A stretch of 64,000 bases of DNA from contig CBDEUQ010000003.1 of NCBI GenBank assembly GCA_965243325.1, forward strand, positions 3,410,001-3,474,000. Direction: 5' to 3'. Under the pieces are notes generated by a model. The model ran no database searches. It was not told the DNA's origin and worked only from the letters and a program-made list of their open reading frames with translations. The translations under genes and the position numbers were made by a program. Below are positions 35,095 through 44,500 of the stretch, piece by piece. Positions within the stretch are counted from its first letter, which is position 1. Every line of letters starts with the position of its first letter. This DNA is from JANQOH01 sp965243325 (GTDB lineage: Bacteria > Pseudomonadota > Alphaproteobacteria > UBA7887).

Positions 35095-35279
35095 GGCGAA
35101 AACCTCCTTCGCGTTGCCGCGCCCGGCATCGAGGCGACCGGACTCCCTCCAGCCGCCCTGCCGGACACGCCCCCGCGAAAGCTCCTCTCGACCTCCCGGC
35201 CGAACCCCGCGCGGACGCCGACGCGGTTCCGCCCCCGTCCGCGACGGACAGGCAGCGCCGCGACGGCATCGGGCGCGGA

Positions 35280-35546
35280 TCAGTGCAGGGTGGCGCCGTT
35301 CATGGCGCCGGCGCCGGCGCGCAGGCAGCGTTCGGCGAGTGCGGTCCAGGCGGCGCGGTCGAGACCGAGGGCGCGGTTGAGCCTGTCGGCGACGCGGAGG
35401 CCGTCTTCGGCGGTGAGGCAGACCAGCGCGGTTGGGACGGTGAAGCCGAGGCCCTCCACCAGAAGACGGATCCGCGGGGGCTCGCCGTCCGTGTCGGTGA
35501 CGGGAGCAAAGCAATAGATCGGTTCGTCGGGGATGCAGGCGGTCAT
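35280..35546 (-). CDS. Small hypothetical protein (DRLNR family)
   Basis: 88 residues (MTACIPDEPIYCF...). AGGAG precedes the ATG at 35546 at good spacing. The C-terminal block LTAEDGLRVADRLNRALGLDRAAWTALA is closely similar to a segment encoded at 58130-58220 (LLICDRLNRRLGYDREAWAAMA), so this is a small family repeated within the island. It is co-directional with ssb. The function is unknown. Confidence 0.6.
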   Translation of the reverse strand: MTACIPDEPIYCFAPVTDTDGEPPRIRLLVEGLGFTVPTALVCLTAEDGLRVADRLNRALGLDRAAWTALAERCLRAGAGAMNGATLH

Positions 35547-35671
35547 TGGCGGTTGCTCCTTTCGTGGGGCCGGCCGGAGCGGCGGGCGTCCGGCCGGCGA
35601 TACGTATGGGGGGCAGCGGACGGCGGGCCGGCAGCGCAGCGGGGAATGGCCCCCGCCGCGCGGCCGCCGGC

Positions 35672-36376
35672 TCACCAAGGCGGGGCCGTGTACGAACTCA
35701 TCGGCGAGGCGTCGCACAGCACCTCGACCTCGTGGCGCGCGAGCTTCTCGAAGGCGAGGCAGAGCGCCACGTCGGCCTCGCTGTCATAGGGACCGTGCTC
35801 GCGGCCGGAGGCGATCTCGATCACCGTCCAGCTCGGGTCCCAGACCGGGATGCCGCGAAACGCCCCCGAGCCCTCGCGGTGCCTGCGCGAACAGGGCTCG
35901 CAGCGGGCGACCCCCGGCGACGGCGCCTCGCACTCGACGCAGCGGCCCCTGGCCTTCCGGTCGGCGTAGCGGGCGCGGCGGGCGGCATATTCCGCCTCGC
36001 GGTTGCGCCGCCTTCGATTGGCGACGGCGCAGGGCGCGCAACAGGTAGCGCCGCCGAAAGTGGGCGTCTTGCACTTGACGCAGACCCCGGCGGCTTTCCG
36101 GGCACGGTAGCGGGCGCGGGCGGCGTCGCAGCAGGCCCGGCACTCGGCCGCCCCGTTGGCCGGCTTGCCGCAGGTCGTGCAATCGCCCCTGGCGCGCCTT
36201 TCGGAATATCGGCGGCGGTCGGCTTCCCGTGTCGCCTCGTGGTTCCGGCGCCCGGAGCGGGCCTTGGCGCAGGGGTCGCAATACGCCTTGCCGTCCGGCG
36301 CGGGCGTCGCGCATTTGACGCATAACCCGGCGGCGCGGCGCTCGTGATGGAGCGTGCGTTTCGCCTGCCGCCGGGA
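35672..36376 (-). pseudogene. Multi-zinc-ribbon protein, 3' half (split by cassette)
   Basis: About 234 codons lack any start: an in-frame TAA lies at 36377-36379. The reading has four CxxC...CxxC ribbons (GLCVKCATP-x6-YCDPC; DCTTCGKP-x4-ECRACC; GVCVKCKTP-x5-CCAPC; RCVECEAP-x4-ARCEPC) in an Arg-rich background. It ends with a non-ribbon domain (WDPSWTVIEIASGREHGP, DVALCLAFEKLARHEVEVL). The matching 5' half is at 39743-40319 on the same strand, across the serine-recombinase cassette. The function of the intact protein is unknown; the ribbons suggest nucleic-acid or protein binding. Confidence 0.7.
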
Positions 36377-36426
36377 TTACACGGTCAACTGCACGCTCAA
36401 GATGCGTTGAGGGTCGGCGGTTTCGG

Positions 36427-36732
36427 GTGACGCACCCGTTTCATCCTCTTCACGGGCGCGAGTTCGAGCTGATTGAGAACTGGACGATCATGGGAGTGGC
36501 GTGGCTTCGATACCCAAGTGACGACGGGACGCTGCGCAGCATCCGACAGGCTTGGACCAGCGTAGCGGACGAGGATCCGTTTGTGCGCGTGTCGGCGGGC
36601 CGGTCGGCGTTCCGCCTCTCGGACCTGTTTGCGCTGGCGGCATTGCTGGACAGCCTGGATGGGGACGACCGCACCGTGCGGGAGAACGATAACGGGGCGG
36701 AGACTGTCAAGGAGATTTTGCCGAATGTGTAA
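36427..36732 (+). CDS. DUF5372 family protein of the cassette
   Basis: 101 residues from a GTG start. THPFHPLHGREFELIENW and WTSVADEDPFVRVSAGRSAF are the conserved blocks of DUF5372, a small beta-rich protein usually encoded just before recombinase genes like the one here. The biochemical role is unknown; a conserved place in recombinase cassettes suggests a helper in integration or its control. It is separated from the next gene by 182 bp of AT-richer sequence that may hold a second promoter. Confidence 0.75.
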   Translation: MTHPFHPLHGREFELIENWTIMGVAWLRYPSDDGTLRSIRQAWTSVADEDPFVRVSAGRSAFRLSDLFALAALLDSLDGDDRTVRENDNGAETVKEILPNV

Positions 36733-36914
36733 GAATGTTTTTGCACATAAACGGGGAATACAGGGCATCTTGACGGCCAGGAAGACGGCGTCTTCTGGCT
36801 ATTATGTGAAGTATAGCATGGAGTTTCCGATCATAAAGAGGAAGAAAGGGGTTGATACGGCGTTGGGAATGTGCATAAATATACTTACATTCCTTTTCCG
36901 ACGGAGCCCGCGCC

Positions 36915-37373
36915 ATGGCCAGACGCCCCGCCGACGCCAAGACCCGCGCCCTCAAGGAGCATGGCTGCCTGAACCCGAACGCGGAGGCGGTGCGCGACGA
37001 GCTGTTCGTGTCCAATGCGTTCTTCGACCCGCGCGATCTGCTCCAGGTCAAGTACGAGATGCTGCGCCGGGTGCGCGAAGACGGCGTGCCAGTGAGCCAC
37101 GCCGCCGCCAGCTTCGGCGTCTCGCGGCCGACCTGGTATCAGGCGCAGCGCGCATGGGAGGCCGGCGGCCTGCCGGGCCTGCTGCCGGACCGGCCGGGAC
37201 CGCGCCGGCCCCACAAGCTCAGCGACGAGGTGGTCGAGGCGCTGCGGGCGGCGAAGAGCGAACGGCCGGAGCTGACCGCCGCCGAGATGGTCGAGCTGGT
37301 GCGCGACCGCTTCGGCGTCTCGGTCCATCGCAGCAGCATCGACCGCGCCCTGGCGCGGGGAAAAAAACGATGA
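36915..37373 (+). CDS. Helix-turn-helix protein of the recombinase cassette
   Basis: 152 residues. Two HTH units are visible: VREDGVPVSHAAASFGVSRPTWYQAQR around 56-82 and TAAEMVELVRDRFGVSVHRSSIDRAL near the C-terminus. This resembles the DNA-binding half of transposases, and it likely guides or regulates the serine recombinase. The ATGA overlap with the next gene (37370-37373) shows translational coupling. Confidence 0.8.
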   Translation: MARRPADAKTRALKEHGCLNPNAEAVRDELFVSNAFFDPRDLLQVKYEMLRRVREDGVPVSHAAASFGVSRPTWYQAQRAWEAGGLPGLLPDRPGPRRPHKLSDEVVEALRAAKSERPELTAAEMVELVRDRFGVSVHRSSIDRALARGKKR

Positions 37374-37675
37374 CGATGCACAACCCACCCTGCACCGCGC
37401 TCCCGGCGGCGGAGCCTTCGGCCTACGGACAGGGGTACGAACGGATGCGCCGTCATGCCGTCGAGCCCGGCGCCGTCCACGACCGCCACGGAAGCGGCGT
37501 GGTGGCGTTGCGCGGCGTCGCGGCCTGGCTGCATGCCTTCGCCGCGCTGCCCGCCCCGCCGGCGGCCGCGTGCGCGGGGGCCGCGCCCGGGCCGTTGCCC
37601 ACCGGGGTCGAGACGTCGGCGATCGACATTCTGATCGCCATGCTCAACGGCCATATGGAAGGAAAGCCGGCATGA
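37370..37675 (+). CDS. Small Ala/Pro-rich protein of the recombinase cassette
   Basis: 101 residues starting MTMHNPPCTALPAAEPSAYG. Its start overlaps the HTH gene stop (ATGA) and its stop overlaps the recombinase start (ATGA at 37672), so three genes are translated in a chain. VALRGVAAWLHAFAALP is hydrophobic; the rest is low complexity. I recognise no family. The overlaps make a real gene likely. Confidence 0.65.
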   Translation: MTMHNPPCTALPAAEPSAYGQGYERMRRHAVEPGAVHDRHGSGVVALRGVAAWLHAFAALPAPPAAACAGAAPGPLPTGVETSAIDILIAMLNGHMEGKPA

Positions 37676-39693
37676 GCAGCGCCCATCAGAAGGTGGATAC
37701 GGGCCATCTGAGCCGCGATGCCTACTTGTACGTGCGCCAGTCAAGCCTGCAGCAGGTGTTCGACCATGGCGAGAGCACGCGCCGCCAGTACGCGCTGCGG
37801 GAGCGCGCCGTGGCGCTGGGCTGGCCGACCGAGAACATCGTCGTGATCGACCGCGATCTCGGCCTCTCTGGCGCCGACAGCGACCGCGAGGGGTTCCAGC
37901 ACCTGGTCGCCGAGGTCGGCATGGGCCGGGCCGGCATCGTGCTCGGGCTCGAGGTCAGCCGTCTCGCGCGCAACTCCACCGACTGGCATCGGCTGATCGA
38001 GCTCTGCGCGCTGAGCGAGACACTGATCCTCGACGAGGACGGCGTCTACGATCCCGTCGACTTCAATGACCGGCTCCTGCTGGGGCTTAAAGGCACGATG
38101 AGCGAGGCAGAGCTGCACATGATGCGCGCCCGGCTGCGCGGCGGGACGCTCAACGCGGCCAAGCGCGGGGAGTTGAAGCTTCCTCTGCCGGTGGGGCTGG
38201 TCTACGACCCGCTCGACCAGGTGGTGCTCGACCCCGACGAACAAGTGCAGCACGGCCTGCGCCTGCTGTTCGACACCTTCACCCGGACCGGCTCCGCGCA
38301 GGCCACGGTGAAGCACTTCAACAGAGAGAAGCTGCTGTTCCCCCACCGTCCTCTCAGCGGACCGCAAAAGGGCGAGCTGCATTGGAAGCGGCTGAAGTTC
38401 TCGCAGGTGATCAACACGCTGCACAACCCGCGATACGCCGGTGCCTTCGCGTACGGCCGCACCCGGCGCCGCCGGCGGCCCGGCGGCGGTGTCGAGCACA
38501 GGCGCCTGGCGCGCGAGGAATGGACGGTGCTGTTGCGCGACGCGCACCCGGGCTACATCACCTGGGAGCGGTTCGAGGAGAACGAACTGCAACTCCGGAA
38601 CAATGCGCAATCCTACGAAGCGAAGCGCCGCAGCCCCCCGCGCGAGGGACCGGCACTGCTGCAGGGCCTGGCCATCTGCGGCGTCTGCGGCCGGAGCATG
38701 ACGGTCCGCTACCGCACCCGTAAAGGACGGCAATATCCCGATTATGTGTGCCAGAGAGAAGGGATCGAGACAGCGAGCGGCAGCGTGTGTCAGGGCGTAT
38801 CGGGCGGCGCCATCGATCGCGCGGTCGGCGAGCTGCTGGTGGAACTGGTGACACCGCTCACGCTGGACGTCGCGCTCCAAGTGCAGAACGAGCTCACGGC
38901 CCGCGCCGAGGAGGCCGATTTATGGCGTTCCCAACAGGTGCAGCGCGCCCGCGAGGAAGCGGACTTGGCGAGGCAACGGTTCATGCAGACCCATCCCGAC
39001 AACCGGATGGTCGCCGACGTGCTGGAGGCGGAATGGAACGCGAAACTCCGGGCCCTGGACGAGGCGCAGCACGAGCTCGATCGCAGCCGCGCCGAGCCTG
39101 ACCGGGGGTTGGACGATGAGCAACGAAAGCGAGTGCTTGAGCTGGCCAGAGACTTCCCCCGCCTGTGGAACGATCCGGCGACGCCGCACCGCGAGCGCAA
39201 GCGGATGGCGCGGCTGCTGATCGAGGACGTGACGCTGACCAAGGCCACGCGGAGCCTGGGAGTGCGCCTGCGCGGCGGCGCGACCAGAGAGCTCATCTGG
39301 ACGCCGGATCCACGCGTGTATGAAATCCGCAGGACCAGCGATGAGATCGTTGCCGAGATCGACAGGCTGTTGGATGACCACACGGATGGCGAGATTGCGT
39401 CGATCCTCAATACGCGCGGATCCCGAACCGGGCATGGCCATGCCTTTACCCCGAAGCTGGTGACAGCAACCCGCCACAATCGGTCTCTCAGGTCACGCTA
39501 CGAGCGGCTTCGCGATCGTGGGCTGTTGACGATCCATGAGGCCGCCGACCGGCTCACCGTCTCGATCCGCACCATCAAAAAATGGCGCAGGGCCGGGCGT
39601 CTGCGCGGTTATGCCTACAACGACAGACCGGAATACCTGTTCGAGGTTCCCGATCTCCCGCCGACCAGGCAGGCAAGTCGATGCGGCCCGTGA
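37672..39693 (+). CDS. Large serine recombinase
   Basis: 673 residues. The N-terminal resolvase domain begins LYVRQSSLQQVFDHGESTRRQ with the nucleophile in VRQSS (near residue 24). GLEVSRLARNSTDWHRLIELC and GTMSEAELHMMRARLRGG follow. The recombinase domain and a zinc ribbon (CGVCGRSMTVRYRTRKG, YVCQ...CQGVSG) come next, then a coiled coil (about 420-500) and a C-terminal HTH (LTIHEAADRLTVSIRTIKKWRRAGRL). Such enzymes integrate and excise DNA at a central dinucleotide. The start is fixed by the ATGA overlap with the preceding gene. Its 3' end runs into the disrupted zinc-ribbon gene on the other strand. Confidence 0.92.
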   Translation: MSSAHQKVDTGHLSRDAYLYVRQSSLQQVFDHGESTRRQYALRERAVALGWPTENIVVIDRDLGLSGADSDREGFQHLVAEVGMGRAGIVLGLEVSRLARNSTDWHRLIELCALSETLILDEDGVYDPVDFNDRLLLGLKGTMSEAELHMMRARLRGGTLNAAKRGELKLPLPVGLVYDPLDQVVLDPDEQVQHGLRLLFDTFTRTGSAQATVKHFNREKLLFPHRPLSGPQKGELHWKRLKFSQVINTLHNPRYAGAFAYGRTRRRRRPGGGVEHRRLAREEWTVLLRDAHPGYITWERFEENELQLRNNAQSYEAKRRSPPREGPALLQGLAICGVCGRSMTVRYRTRKGRQYPDYVCQREGIETASGSVCQGVSGGAIDRAVGELLVELVTPLTLDVALQVQNELTARAEEADLWRSQQVQRAREEADLARQRFMQTHPDNRMVADVLEAEWNAKLRALDEAQHELDRSRAEPDRGLDDEQRKRVLELARDFPRLWNDPATPHRERKRMARLLIEDVTLTKATRSLGVRLRGGATRELIWTPDPRVYEIRRTSDEIVAEIDRLLDDHTDGEIASILNTRGSRTGHGHAFTPKLVTATRHNRSLRSRYERLRDRGLLTIHEAADRLTVSIRTIKKWRRAGRLRGYAYNDRPEYLFEVPDLPPTRQASRCGP

Positions 39694-39742
39694 CGAAAGC
39701 CGAAATCTGCCCCGGTGTTCGACGGAATAATGGAGGTGCAGT

Positions 39743-40319
39743 ATGCAGCATGCTTCCGGTCCTCGCGGCACGGCTCGCACATCGACCGGCCCTCCTCGGG
39801 CGGGGCGTTGCCGCAGCGGATACAGACGCCGGCGGCCTTGCGGGCTTCGCTGCGCCGGCGGCTGCGCTTCCGGCCGGCCCGGCGGCGGGCCTCGGGATTG
39901 CGGCCGCCGTAAGGTATCCCCTGGGCCTTCGCACGCTCATAGCGGTCGCGGTCCCTTGCACGATGCTTGACCGCGCAGGGCTCACAGGTGGTGCGATCCG
40001 GGACCGTCTCGGCGCGGCCGCATTTGGTGCAGACGCCGGCGGCCACGCGCTCGGCGTACAAAGCGCGGCTGCGCTCGCGCTCGTACAGCTTTGCCTTGGC
40101 CGGATCCCGCCTGGGTCGGCCCTCGGCGCGGAGCCTGGCGTCCCTCGCCCGGCCCGCACGGTTCTGCTTCTCGTTGCAGGACGCGCAGAGCGTGCGCTCG
40201 GGCACGGGCTCGCTTTTGCCGCACCGCAAACAAAGCCCGGCCTCGCGACGAGCCCGGGTCCGCCGGTGGTAGCGCGCAAGGTCATTCCTGCGGCGCGCGT
40301 GGATGTCACGATATGCCAC
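39743..40319 (-). pseudogene. Multi-zinc-ribbon protein, 5' half (split by cassette)
   Basis: The first 192 residues of the gene whose 3' half is at 35672-36376. It starts MAYRDIHARRRNDLARYHRR and has three ribbons: GLCLRCGKS...LCASC (30-48), GVCTKCGRA...TCEPC (97-115) and GVCIRCGNA...MCEPC (166-184), separated by Arg/Ala-rich helices. The frame runs on to 39615 but the last 42 residues are antisense recombinase-cassette sequence. Joined at the shared AT dinucleotide, the whole protein would have seven ribbons and 426 codons. No known family is recognised. Confidence 0.7.
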
Positions 40320-40425
40320 GATGGCCTCCTTCCTGCCGATCCGGAAATGAACGGAAGGACGCCCCGCCGCCTGCCTTGCCTCGAACAGAGGGCGGCAGGC
40401 CGGCAGGACGTCGCGGAAGGGGCCG

Positions 40426-40752
40426 TCAGCCCTTCTGCTTGCGGTCGCAGAGAATTCCGGCCGCGAGCGACCCCCACAATTGCAAGCCGCCGCGGGTCTT
40501 GAGGCCGGTGCAGATGATGATCTCGGTGGTGGCGGGCCGCAGCTCCTTCACCGCCTTCAGCGTGACCGTGGTGCGCTTGACCTTGCGTCGGCCCTTCGCC
40601 GCGAGAGCTTCGGCCGGGGCGGGAACGATGTCGCCGTCGGAACGGGCCTTGAACCGCTCGACCACATAGCGGTCGTCGGCCAGGCCGGTGCCGAAGAAAT
40701 GAACCAGAAACGTCGCCGCCGTGTTGCCGGGCATCGCCATGGCTGCCGTCAT
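40426..40752 (-). CDS. Hypothetical protein
   Basis: 108 residues from ATG 40752, with GGAG eight bases upstream. The N-terminal half MPGNTAATFLVHFFGTGLADDRYVVERF is compact and partly hydrophobic; the middle is basic (KGRRKVKRTTVTLKAVKELRP). No cysteines cluster and no known domain is seen. It is on the same strand as the zinc-ribbon gene, 107 bp upstream of its start, so the two may have formed an operon. Confidence 0.55.
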   Translation of the reverse strand: MTAAMAMPGNTAATFLVHFFGTGLADDRYVVERFKARSDGDIVPAPAEALAAKGRRKVKRTTVTLKAVKELRPATTEIIICTGLKTRGGLQLWGSLAAGILCDRKQKG

Positions 40753-41310
40753 GATGCCGTCTCCTTCGTGCCGATGAGGGAAAACGGCGGCCGGACATCC
40801 TCCCCCGGACATCCCGACCGCCGCCCCGATAACGGCCAACACTCCCCTCCTGCCGAAGAGAAGCGCGGGGTTGGAGACGGCGGCGGGACGGCGGCGCGGC
40901 AGCCGGGGGCCGTCAGCGCCGGCGGATGGCAACGCGATGTTATGCGCTGGCGGCTATATCAGCGCGTCGCGGATGCAGCGGGTCATGGCGGCATGATCGC
41001 CCGTATTGGACCGGCGCGAGGCGTCGAGCCAGGCGGCGCGCAAGTTCGGCGCGGAGACGGCGGAGCGGCTCGCCGCACTGCTCGGCGGCGGGGGCGTCGC
41101 GAGGACCGCCGGAGGGCCATACGCATACCGGCTGGCCCGAGCGGCGGACACGGACGCGTGCGTCGCGAAAAAAGCGTGCGCGAAAAAAGCGTCGCCATTG
41201 CCGCGCGAATGTGGTAGATGTATTGGAAAGTCCATGTGCGAAGGTAGCGGCGCTGCGCGCGCCTTGGGTTCGTCGGCGCTTTTGCCTTGCCCGTGTCGGG
41301 AGGTGCGGCG
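40753..41310. other. Spacer before the autotransporter locus
   Basis: 558 bp; no supported gene. A plus-strand frame from 41006 has some helical character but no family match. GCGAAAAAAGCGT is directly repeated near 41168-41196. GGGAGGT lies immediately before the ATG at 41311, which opens the short frame running into the GCCGA repeat. Confidence 0.35.
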
Positions 41311-41382
41311 ATGGACGGCGCGAACATCGCGGGCCGTGGGGCCGGGCCTGACAGGCGCGGCGAAATAATCCGTGCAAGGGGG

Positions 41383-41414
41383 TTGACAAACCCCGAAGCG
41401 GCTCTCGTTACAAT
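41383..41414 (+). promoter_or_regulatory. Possible sigma-70-like promoter of the autotransporter
   Basis: TTGACA at 41383-41388 and TACAAT at 41409-41414 match consensus boxes, but the spacer is 20 bp, longer than the usual 17. Transcription would begin near 41421, at the first full repeat unit, placing the tandem repeat in the untranslated leader. Confidence 0.45.
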
Positions 41415-41417
41415 CTT

Positions 41418-41530
41418 GCCGAGCCGAGCCGAGCCGAGCCGAGCCGAGCCGAGCCGAGCCGAGCCGAGCCGAGCCGAGCCGAGCCGAGCCGAGCCGAGCC
41501 GAGCCGAGCCGAGCCGAGCCGAGCCGAGCC
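41418..41530 (+). repeat. Pentanucleotide tandem repeat (GCCGA)
   Basis: 113 bp of uninterrupted GCCGA, 22.6 copies, all identical, ending 27 bp before the autotransporter ATG. Perfect short tandem repeats of this length change copy number by slippage during replication. Five is not a multiple of three, so each change shifts any frame that crosses it. Confidence 0.95.
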
Positions 41531-41557
41531 GCTTCGCCTTGCGTCCGCGCACCGGCC

Positions 41558-44500
41558 ATGAGCGCGCCGTCGGGGCGGCGGCTGTTGCCCTGGCGTCCCC
41601 TACGCCGCGGGGCGTCCCCGCCTGAGTCTTCCGCCGCCGGGCACGCCGCGTCCCGCCCGGCCCGCACCTCCTCCGAACGCTCCGCCTCTTCCTCCTCCCC
41701 CGCCCGGCGTGGCCCGCGCCGTGTGTGGCGCGGCCTGCTTGCGGCGCTGCTCGCCCTGCCGCTCGCCGCCGGCCTTGCCGCCGGGGCGCAGGCGCAGTCG
41801 ACGGTGAGCTTCGCGCAGTCGAGCTACGTTGTAGACGAGGGCGAGGACGCAACGCTGACGCTGCAGCTCTCGCCCGCCCGCACGGTGGCGACGGAGGTCC
41901 GGGTGACGTTTGTGGACCTGACCACATCGCCCAAAGACTACGACGAAAGTGCGCAGACGGTGACCATCCCGGCGAACGCGACGAGCGCGACGGTGACGGT
42001 CGGGACCGAGGACGACCAGTTCATAGAAATCAACGAGTCAGCCCGGGCCCATATCGATTCGGGCTCCCTGCCCTCCGGGGTGACGGTGGGCACGCAGGGG
42101 ACTACAGACATCGTCATCACCGACAACGCGGTGCCCGCCCTGGTGTTCACGCCGAAGGCGCTGACGGTGGCCGAGGGCGGCTCGGCGAGCTACGAGGTGG
42201 CGCTGTCGCACCGGCCCCATCACGCAAGCGCCTCAATCACGGTGGCCATCTCCGGGCAGGCGGACACGGACCTGACGCTGGACAAGACGAGCCTGACCTT
42301 CGGGCACTCGAACTGGAACCAGGCGCAGACCGTGACGGTGAGCGCGGCCGCGGACACCGACCGGACCGACGATGCCGCGACGCTCGACCACGCCGCGTCG
42401 AGCGGAGTCTCCAAATTCAACGGAGTCACCGGCAGCCTCGCGGTAACGGTGCAGGAGAACCTGCCGGTCATCGGCGTCTCCGCGGCGACGAGCGATTTCA
42501 CCGAGGGCGACGCCTCGAAGGTGGCCTTCTCCGTCACCGCCTCGGGCGGGGAGACCGGCGACTACCCGGTGTCGGTGACGTTTGGGACGAGCGGCGCGGC
42601 GACCCAGGGTACCGACTACACCCTCCCGGCCTCGGTGACGTTGTCGGCCGACGGCGCCTCGGTGGCGGTCCCGATACTCGTCGCCGACGACGACACCGTG
42701 GAGGGCGAGGAGACCGCGGCCATCACGATACCGGCGGGCTCGGGCTACCGCCCGGACAAGGATGCCGCCACCCACACCATGACCATCGCGGACAACGACC
42801 AGTCGGTGCGTTACAGGACCAGCGGGACTGCGGTGGAAGGCGGCACGAGCGCCGAGGCGGGCACTGGCAATGCAGTCATCAGCTTCGTCCACTTCAACCC
42901 GAGGTTGGCGTCGGGCGAGACGATGACGATACCGCTCGCGTTCTCCGGCGGGACCCTGGGCACGGACTTCACGCTGGAGGTCGGAACTGCCGGCAACTTT
43001 GGCTCGGCGTCGGTGGACGCCACGACGGGGGTGGTGACGCTCACGGGTCCGCAGACCGATTCGTCCATCACGGTCCTGCTGTTGCCCGAAGAGGACACGG
43101 ACACGACCGACGACACGGTGACGGTGAGCGTGGGCAGCGGCGGGACGTCCGGCCGCGGCGGCACCCTGGTGGCGACCCGACGCGGCAACGGACAGGTGAC
43201 GATGCTGGACAACGACGTGTCCCAGAGCCTGACCGTGGAGTTCACCCAGTCCGGGTTCAGCGTGAACGAGGACCAGGGGCCGGCGCAGCCGGTGGCGCGC
43301 CTGTCCGAGGCGGCCCGCAACGACATCGCCATCCCGGTGACGGTGACCTCCGGCAGCGCGGTGCGGGGGGCGGACTTCGAGAGCGCCGCATCGCGCACGC
43401 TGACCGTGCACGCGGGAGACACGACCGGCACCTTCTCCATCCCCATGATTGACGACGACCTGACGGAGGGCGACGAGACCTTCACGGTGTCCATCGACAC
43501 CGCCTCGCTGCCGACCGGGGTGACGGCGAAGCCGGGGGGCAACCTCCAGGCGACGGTGACCATCCTCGACAACGACGAGACCCCGACGCTGTCCATCACC
43601 GCGCCTGCGGACGCCGACGAGGGCGATGTGCCCTCGGCGGCGCGGCTGTTCACCGTGGGGCTCACCCGGGCGGTGGCGGGCGCGGTGCGCTACGAGGTGT
43701 GCTTCTCGGGCACGGCGAAGTCCGCCGCCGACACGCACCGCTCGCAGGAGCTGGTCGACTACCGGGTGCAGCGCGACGGCGCGGGGGTGGCGGCCGATTG
43801 CCTCGAAGACCTCACGCTCGCCGCGGGCGCGACCGCCTCGGGGCAGGCCGTCGGCATCAAGGTCCTGGGCGACACCTTCGCCGAGCCCGACGAGACGGTG
43901 GTGGCGACGCTCGAGATGAAGGCCGCGCCCGACGGGGTGCTGCTCGGCACGGCGGTCGCGACCCACGTCATCGGCAACGACGACGGGACGGAGGCGACGC
44001 TCACCCTTGCGCCCGCGCCGGGCGCGGTGACCTCGCTCGTCGAGGGCGACGCGCCGGCGCACTTCGTCATCGACGGCACGGGTGCCACGCCGGGCGCGGA
44101 GTACTACGTCCAGCTCGCGCTCGGCGGCGAGGCGAAGAACGGGACGGACTACCGGCTCGAGATACGCATCGACGGGCAGTGGCACCAGCTGAGCCGCAAT
44201 CTGCGGCGCAGCATCTTCTCCGTGTTCGAGCTGCCGACGCGGCTTCGCCTCTTCGCGCTTGCCGACACGGCGCCCGAGGGCGACGAGCGCGCGGTGCTCA
44301 CCCTTGCCGACGCGCAGGGCTATGCGCCCGGCACGCCGTCGGAGGTGACCTTCGTCATCGGCAACGGGCCGCCGGCGGTGACCGTCGAGGCGGTCGAGGC
44401 CGCGGTGACCGAGGGGGCGCCGGCGCGCTTCACGGTGCGCTTGAGCGAGGCGCAGGTCGCGGACTTCGACGTGGCGGTGCGCATCGCCGAGGACGGGGAC

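Larger units (their letters stand above)
36377..39742 (+). mobile_element. Serine-recombinase cassette inserted in the zinc-ribbon gene
   Basis: About 3.37 kb carrying DUF5372, an HTH protein, a small protein and a large serine recombinase, all on the plus strand. Both junctions share the dinucleotide AT in the host gene's reading direction. Removing the segment with one copy of AT rejoins the flanking gene in frame as a 426-codon frame. No inverted terminal repeats were seen, in keeping with serine-recombinase integration at a central dinucleotide. Confidence 0.65.
41311..41625 (+). other. Leader frame running through the GCCGA repeat
   Basis: ATG 41311 is preceded by GGGAGGT at ideal spacing. 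The frame runs through the whole repeat, reading SRAEP over and over, and stops at 41625. It is out of frame with the autotransporter frame opening at 41558. Gain of one pentamer or loss of two would join them. It may be a leader peptide, or the OFF state of a phase-variable start. Confidence 0.45.

Noticed and set aside
41006..41368. Plus-strand frame upstream of the repeat
   Set aside because: The helical start is suggestive, but the rest is low complexity without homology I can recognise, and there is no clear start signal.
41418..41530. CRISPR-like array
   Set aside because: It is a simple pentamer tandem repeat without spacers; no cas genes are in the window.
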